This document shows positions 12,501 to 17,200 of a stretch of 31,000 nt of DNA, piece by piece. Numbering within the stretch: position 1 is the stretch's first letter; each line of letters begins with the position of its first letter. The notes below the pieces were generated by a model. That model saw nothing but the letters and a program-made list of their open reading frames with translations, ran no database searches and was not told the DNA's origin. This DNA is from Symbiodinium natans. Its lineage: Eukaryota; Sar; Dinophyceae; Suessiales; Symbiodiniaceae. Made by a program: the position numbers and the translations under genes. Where the stretch lies: positions 139,001 through 170,000 of the forward strand of contig CAJNDS010002733.1 of NCBI GenBank assembly GCA_905221605.1, given 5' to 3'.

Positions 12501-14250
12501 CCCTAAACCCTAAACCCTAAACCCTAAACCCTAAACCCTAAACCCTAAACCGCAGCTTCATGCTGCACCCTACATCCCAGAAAGGGGAACCCCGAAGCTT
12601 GGACCCCGAACCCTACAGGCACAGCTCCGAAGGCGTTGTTGCTTCTGGGTTTAGGGTTTAGGGTTTGGGGTTTAGGGTTTAGGGTTTAGGGTTGAGGGGT
12701 TGAGGGTTTAGGGTTGAGCGTTTAGGGTTTAGGGTGTCCAAAGCGAGCAACACTCCTGCGATGGGTTGCGGTTGGGTACCCTACCAATGGGTTTAGGGCT
12801 TAGGGTTTGGGGGGGGTACACTGTAAAGTTCAGAGCCGACCTTCCCCCTGTTCTGAACATGGTGCCTGAAACATGTCGCTCCGGCTTCTACGTGGCCGCG
12901 TGGCACCTTGACTTTAGCCAGCATGCAAATCTTGGGAAATAACCGCCCAACGTGGCTTTGAGGGCCCACTTCCCGTCCGTGGTGATGCAGAACTTTCAGA
13001 CGCAGAGAGATCCTCTCCTCTCGAGGTTCCCTTCCTGCCAGATGATGCCCACGACTCTGGCCTCAAAAGCTTCCCGCTACAGTATGTTGACAGACACTGC
13101 AAAGCAGTGATGATCCTGCCGAAGTGATGATCCCAACAGCCCTGAACCGCCAACCCCAATAGCCCTAAACCCGACTAGCCCTAAACCCTAAACCCCAATA
13201 GCCCTAAACCCGAATAGTGCCCTAAACCCTCATAGCCCTAAACCCTCCACCCCTGACCTTCTTAGACCCTCGACCCGCGCCCCCACTTCTGAGCGGAGGA
13301 GAAGGAGCGTGAGTACCTGCGCCTGGAGGTCCAGCAGCCCATGACGTGCGGTGCTAGGGTTTAGGGTTTAGGGTTTAGGGTTTAGGGTTTAGGGTTTAGG
13401 GGTCAGGGTTCAGGGTGCAGGGTTCAGGGGTTAGGGCTTATGCGGCTTCTAGGTTCAGGATTTAGGGTTTAGGGTTTGGGGTCTGCGGGTCTGGGAAGGG
13501 TGGAGGGGTCAGGGCTCAAGGTTGAGGGTTTAGGGTCAACAGTTTCGAGTGTCCAAGCGATTCAGGGTTTTGGATTCCACCCCCCAACCTCCTAAACCCC
13601 CCAACCTCCTAAACCCCCCAGCCCCAGCCCCAGCCCCAGCCCCAGCCCCAGCCCCAGCCCCAGCCCCAGGCCCGCCCCAGCCCCAGCCCCCCAGGCCCAG
13701 CCCCCCAGCCCCAGCCCAGCCCCAGCCCCCCAGCCCCAGCCCCCAGCCCCAGCCCCCCCACCCCCCAGCCCCAGCCCCCCAGCCCCCCAGCCCCACCCGA
13801 AACCCTAAACCCTAAACCTTAAACCCGAAACCCTAAAAGCCCGAAACCCGACAACTCAGGGAGCCCTTTCGTGGAGGGCTTTCGGTTCTTCGGGGTTAAA
13901 GGCAGGGCTGGATGTCGCGGAAGGGATTCATGATGGGTTTAGGGGTTGTTTAGGGTTTAGGGTTTAGGGTTTAGGGGTTCAGGGTTTCGAGTTTAGGGTT
14001 TAAAGGCTTTAGGACTTAGGGTTTTGGGGTGTAGGGGTCTATTCGGGTTTAGGGCTTACGAGTTTCTACTGGTTTAGGGGTTTACGGCCTTGGGATGCGA
14101 GAGAGTTCGGGGGACCTCTCGCTTCTCTCATTTTGTCAAGAGGGACAAGGGGAAGAGACAGAACACGGGGGTACTCCAGAGCTGAAGGGCCCTAAGCCGA
14201 GACCCTAGACTCCCTAGACCCTAAACCCTAATTAAACCCTAACCCTTCCC

Positions 14251-14287
<37 letters not shown>

Positions 14288-17200
14288 AAAAAAGGGAAAA
14301 AGCGCAGCTCTTCCAGACTAGGAGCTTCATGGAATTTCCTGCTGCAATTGTGGGGGAAGCGGGGAGTGGGGGGGGGGGGGGGCGGGGGGTGATTCGGGGT
14401 AAGGGCTTAGGGTTTTGCATTTTTTGGGGCGAGGTTCTTGATACTTGTGCGTGAAGTCAGATCCTGACAAGAGTTCAGGGAGGATGCTGAGCAAACCCAG
14501 GGCATAGCGCACTGCAGGCCCTGCTAAAAAAATTGGGGTTTAGGGTTAGGGTTTAGGGCTATTAGGTTGAGGGTTTAGGGTTTAGGGTTTAGGGCTATTG
14601 GGGTTTAGGGTTTGGGGTTGAGGGTCCCTAAACATTCGGCGCTCACTGCCTGCAGGAGATCCGAGAAAAGGTCAACGTCGAGAGGGAGCGGCGGCGCGCC
14701 CTAGACGAGCTCAAGCAGATCAGTGCCATCCGCCACTTTGCTTGCAAAGGAAAAAACTAAACCCTAAACTCTAAACCCTGAACCCGGAGGGATCACTAAC
14801 CTTTGTTGCAGATCCGGTTGTGGTATGAGCTTGTTTTGCTGTATCGCTTGGGGGACTGGTGACATTGATCTCTCCCGAACGAACCCACCATCAATTTCCC
14901 ACCCTGAATGCCTACAAGGCGATATCCCTCAGCAGCTGACATGTAGCTGATAGGGTGCTTTTTCCACTCCTCCGACCATTACCCCGCATTGCTGTGGCTA
15001 GTCGGGTGGCAAAAAAAACCCTGAACCCTGAACCCTAAACCCCTAAACCCTAAACATGAACCCCAATTAAACCTCACACCCATACAAGAGCATACATGCG
15101 AGGACATGAGGGTTGCGGAAAGGTTATCCAACGTTCATGGGCTGCTATGGGGGTTCGGATCCAAGGCTGTGGATTCAGGTTTTCCAATGCTTAAGACGTT
15201 GAATTACCCGAAACTGAAGCAGGTCGATATGCAGACTGAGGCTTTGTGGCTTTGTAGCTGCTCTATTTTCGGTCAATTTTTGCCGTACATAGCCGGGAGT
15301 ACCCTCCCTCCCTCCCCTTCTCCTGCGGGTTAAGTGGGGGACGGGCCCCAAGCGCAGGAAAGCACGCGGAGGAGGAGAAAGAAGTCACCGTGAAGAGGCG
15401 AGAGAAGATGCGCAAGGACTGCTCACGTTGGTTATAGGGTTTAGGGTTTTGGGGTTAAAGGGGGGGGGGGTATGTAACTCCAGCAGATAACTCCCTTAGG
15501 CTCCCTAAGCTTCCCGAGGCACCCTAAACCCTTACCCCCCCATGAACCCCCTTTTCCTCATGTCAAGGACCCTATGCGTTGGGGATGGGTCTCAGACTTC
15601 CGGCTGGCCTCATATCAACGGGCTGGTTTGGTTACCAAAATCCCGAAATCCTCAAACCTCAACCATCAACCCTCAACCCTCAACCCTTTGGGATGCAGCG
15701 GCAGAAACCCTAAACCCTAAACCCTAAGCCCTAAACCGTAACCCCTAAACCCTAAACCCTAAACCCTAAACCCTAAACCCTAAACCCTAAACCCTAAACC
15801 CTAAACCCTAAACCCTAAACCCTAAACCCTAAACCCTAAACCCTAAACCCTAAACCCTAAACCCTACAGGAGCCGTGGGGGTCCAGATCTGTGGGGGGGC
15901 TTCGGAGGGGCCAGCAGCCGAAGAAGTCGAACCTTGAACCCTTAGGTCAAAATTCGAGTGAGAGAGCTGCTGCACCAAAACCCATCCTCCAGGAATGCCT
16001 AAATCCGAAACCCGAAGCCCGAAGCCCGAACCCCTAAGCCCGAAGCCCTAAACCCTAAGCCCTAAACCCTAAACCCTAAACCCTAAACCCTAAAACTCTA
16101 AACCCTAAACCCTAAACCCTAAACCGTAAACCCTAAACCCTAAACCCAGACCAAAAACCCATCCTCCAGGAATACCTCCTTCAGCTGAAGGTCGAAGCCA
16201 GCAACAGGCCAGCTCCAAGTCGGGGGTTTTGAGGATTTAAGGTTTAGGGTTTAGGGTTTACCGTTTAGGGTTTAGGGTATTTGGAGAGTGCAGCCTGGAG
16301 GTTAGGGTCTGTATGAGATCTAGGGTGTTCGGGTTTACGAGCTCGGCCCTTGGATTTGTTTTTCAAGTTTTCCCTGATTGGGTGTAAGAGGGAACCCTAA
16401 ACCCTAAACCCTAAACCCCAAACCCTAAACCCTAAACTATAAACCCGAAACCCTAAACCCTAAACTATTCAGACATTTTTAAGAGGGTTCTAAAGGCCAA
16501 CCTCGTTTTGGAGCTCAAGCAGAAAGCCTGCTGCACAAGGTTCTAGGTCCCTTAAAGGGAATTTTCACGGTCCCTTAATATGGTCCCTTACTTTCTTTCA
16601 AGGGTTCTGAGGCATGGGCCCTTGTGTCTAAAAGAGTATATAAGGGGCATAGAAGCCTTATACCCCTGATACCCTATAAACCCCGAACGCCCTAGATCCA
16701 GAGACCATGCAACCAACCTAAAGAACTTAGACCCGGGGATGAAAGTCAACGCGAAGGCACCTCCCAAAAATTCTTCTGAAGCGCCCCAAAAGCCCTGCGG
16801 AATTAGGCTTCAGCCCTGAATGAGAGTGTAGTGTTTTAGGGTTTTGGGGTTGAGGGCAGGTGCGCAGGTTCAAAAAGGGTTCACTGCCTTTTGAGCCCTA
16901 CAAGTCTAAGAAACCCACAGCAAGCCCCAAATCATAGAACCCCATATCCTGAACCCTACACTCGATTGTTCCTAAAGCAGGGGTTATAACTAGGGTATCT
17001 ATGGTGATATCCATATCTTTCAAGTAGAGACCTAAACACTCACCCAGAGCTTTTTCGGGGATCAGGGCTCTCTTATACGCCCCTTTAAACCATAAAGGGC
17101 ACCCTTGTCCTTCCTAGGTTACTCTTGGGTCTCGAACTCGCATGACATCATAGAACCTTCAACAGAGGCCCCTAGGACTCCAAAAGCTTTAAGCCTAAAC

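Larger units (their letters stand above)
11119..13293. other. Intron 14 (about 2.2 kb) with several repeat families
   Basis: It starts with a TTTAGGG array (11124-11211) and contains F4 (11556-11663), a TTTTAGGG octamer block (11810-11892), a G run (11990-12003), F3 (12188-12289), CCCTAAA (12467-12551) and TTTAGGG (12648-12737). Unique DNA at 12820-13160 has a 62-codon + strand open frame ending at a TGA near 13110, and a minus-strand ORF; neither is recognised. Degenerate CCCTAAA precedes the acceptor. Confidence 0.55.
13354..14655. other. Intron 15: telomeric arrays, CCCCAG array and C34 run
   Basis: TTTAGGG lies at 13354-13410. Degenerate units, the CCCCAG array (13618-13796), TTTAGGG (13935-14000), a 34-base C run (14252-14285), a G run (14370-14382) and TTTAGGG (14535-14622) follow. 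No gene is seen. Confidence 0.65.

Noticed and set aside
12914-13159. 81-codon minus-strand ORF as a gene
   Set aside because: No recognisable domain; the + strand of the same stretch is also open, and neither is supported. It is mentioned only as unexplained unique DNA.
13536-13815. Pro/Ala-rich and Gly/Ala-rich ORFs
   Set aside because: Direct translation of the CCCCAG hexamer array on the two strands.
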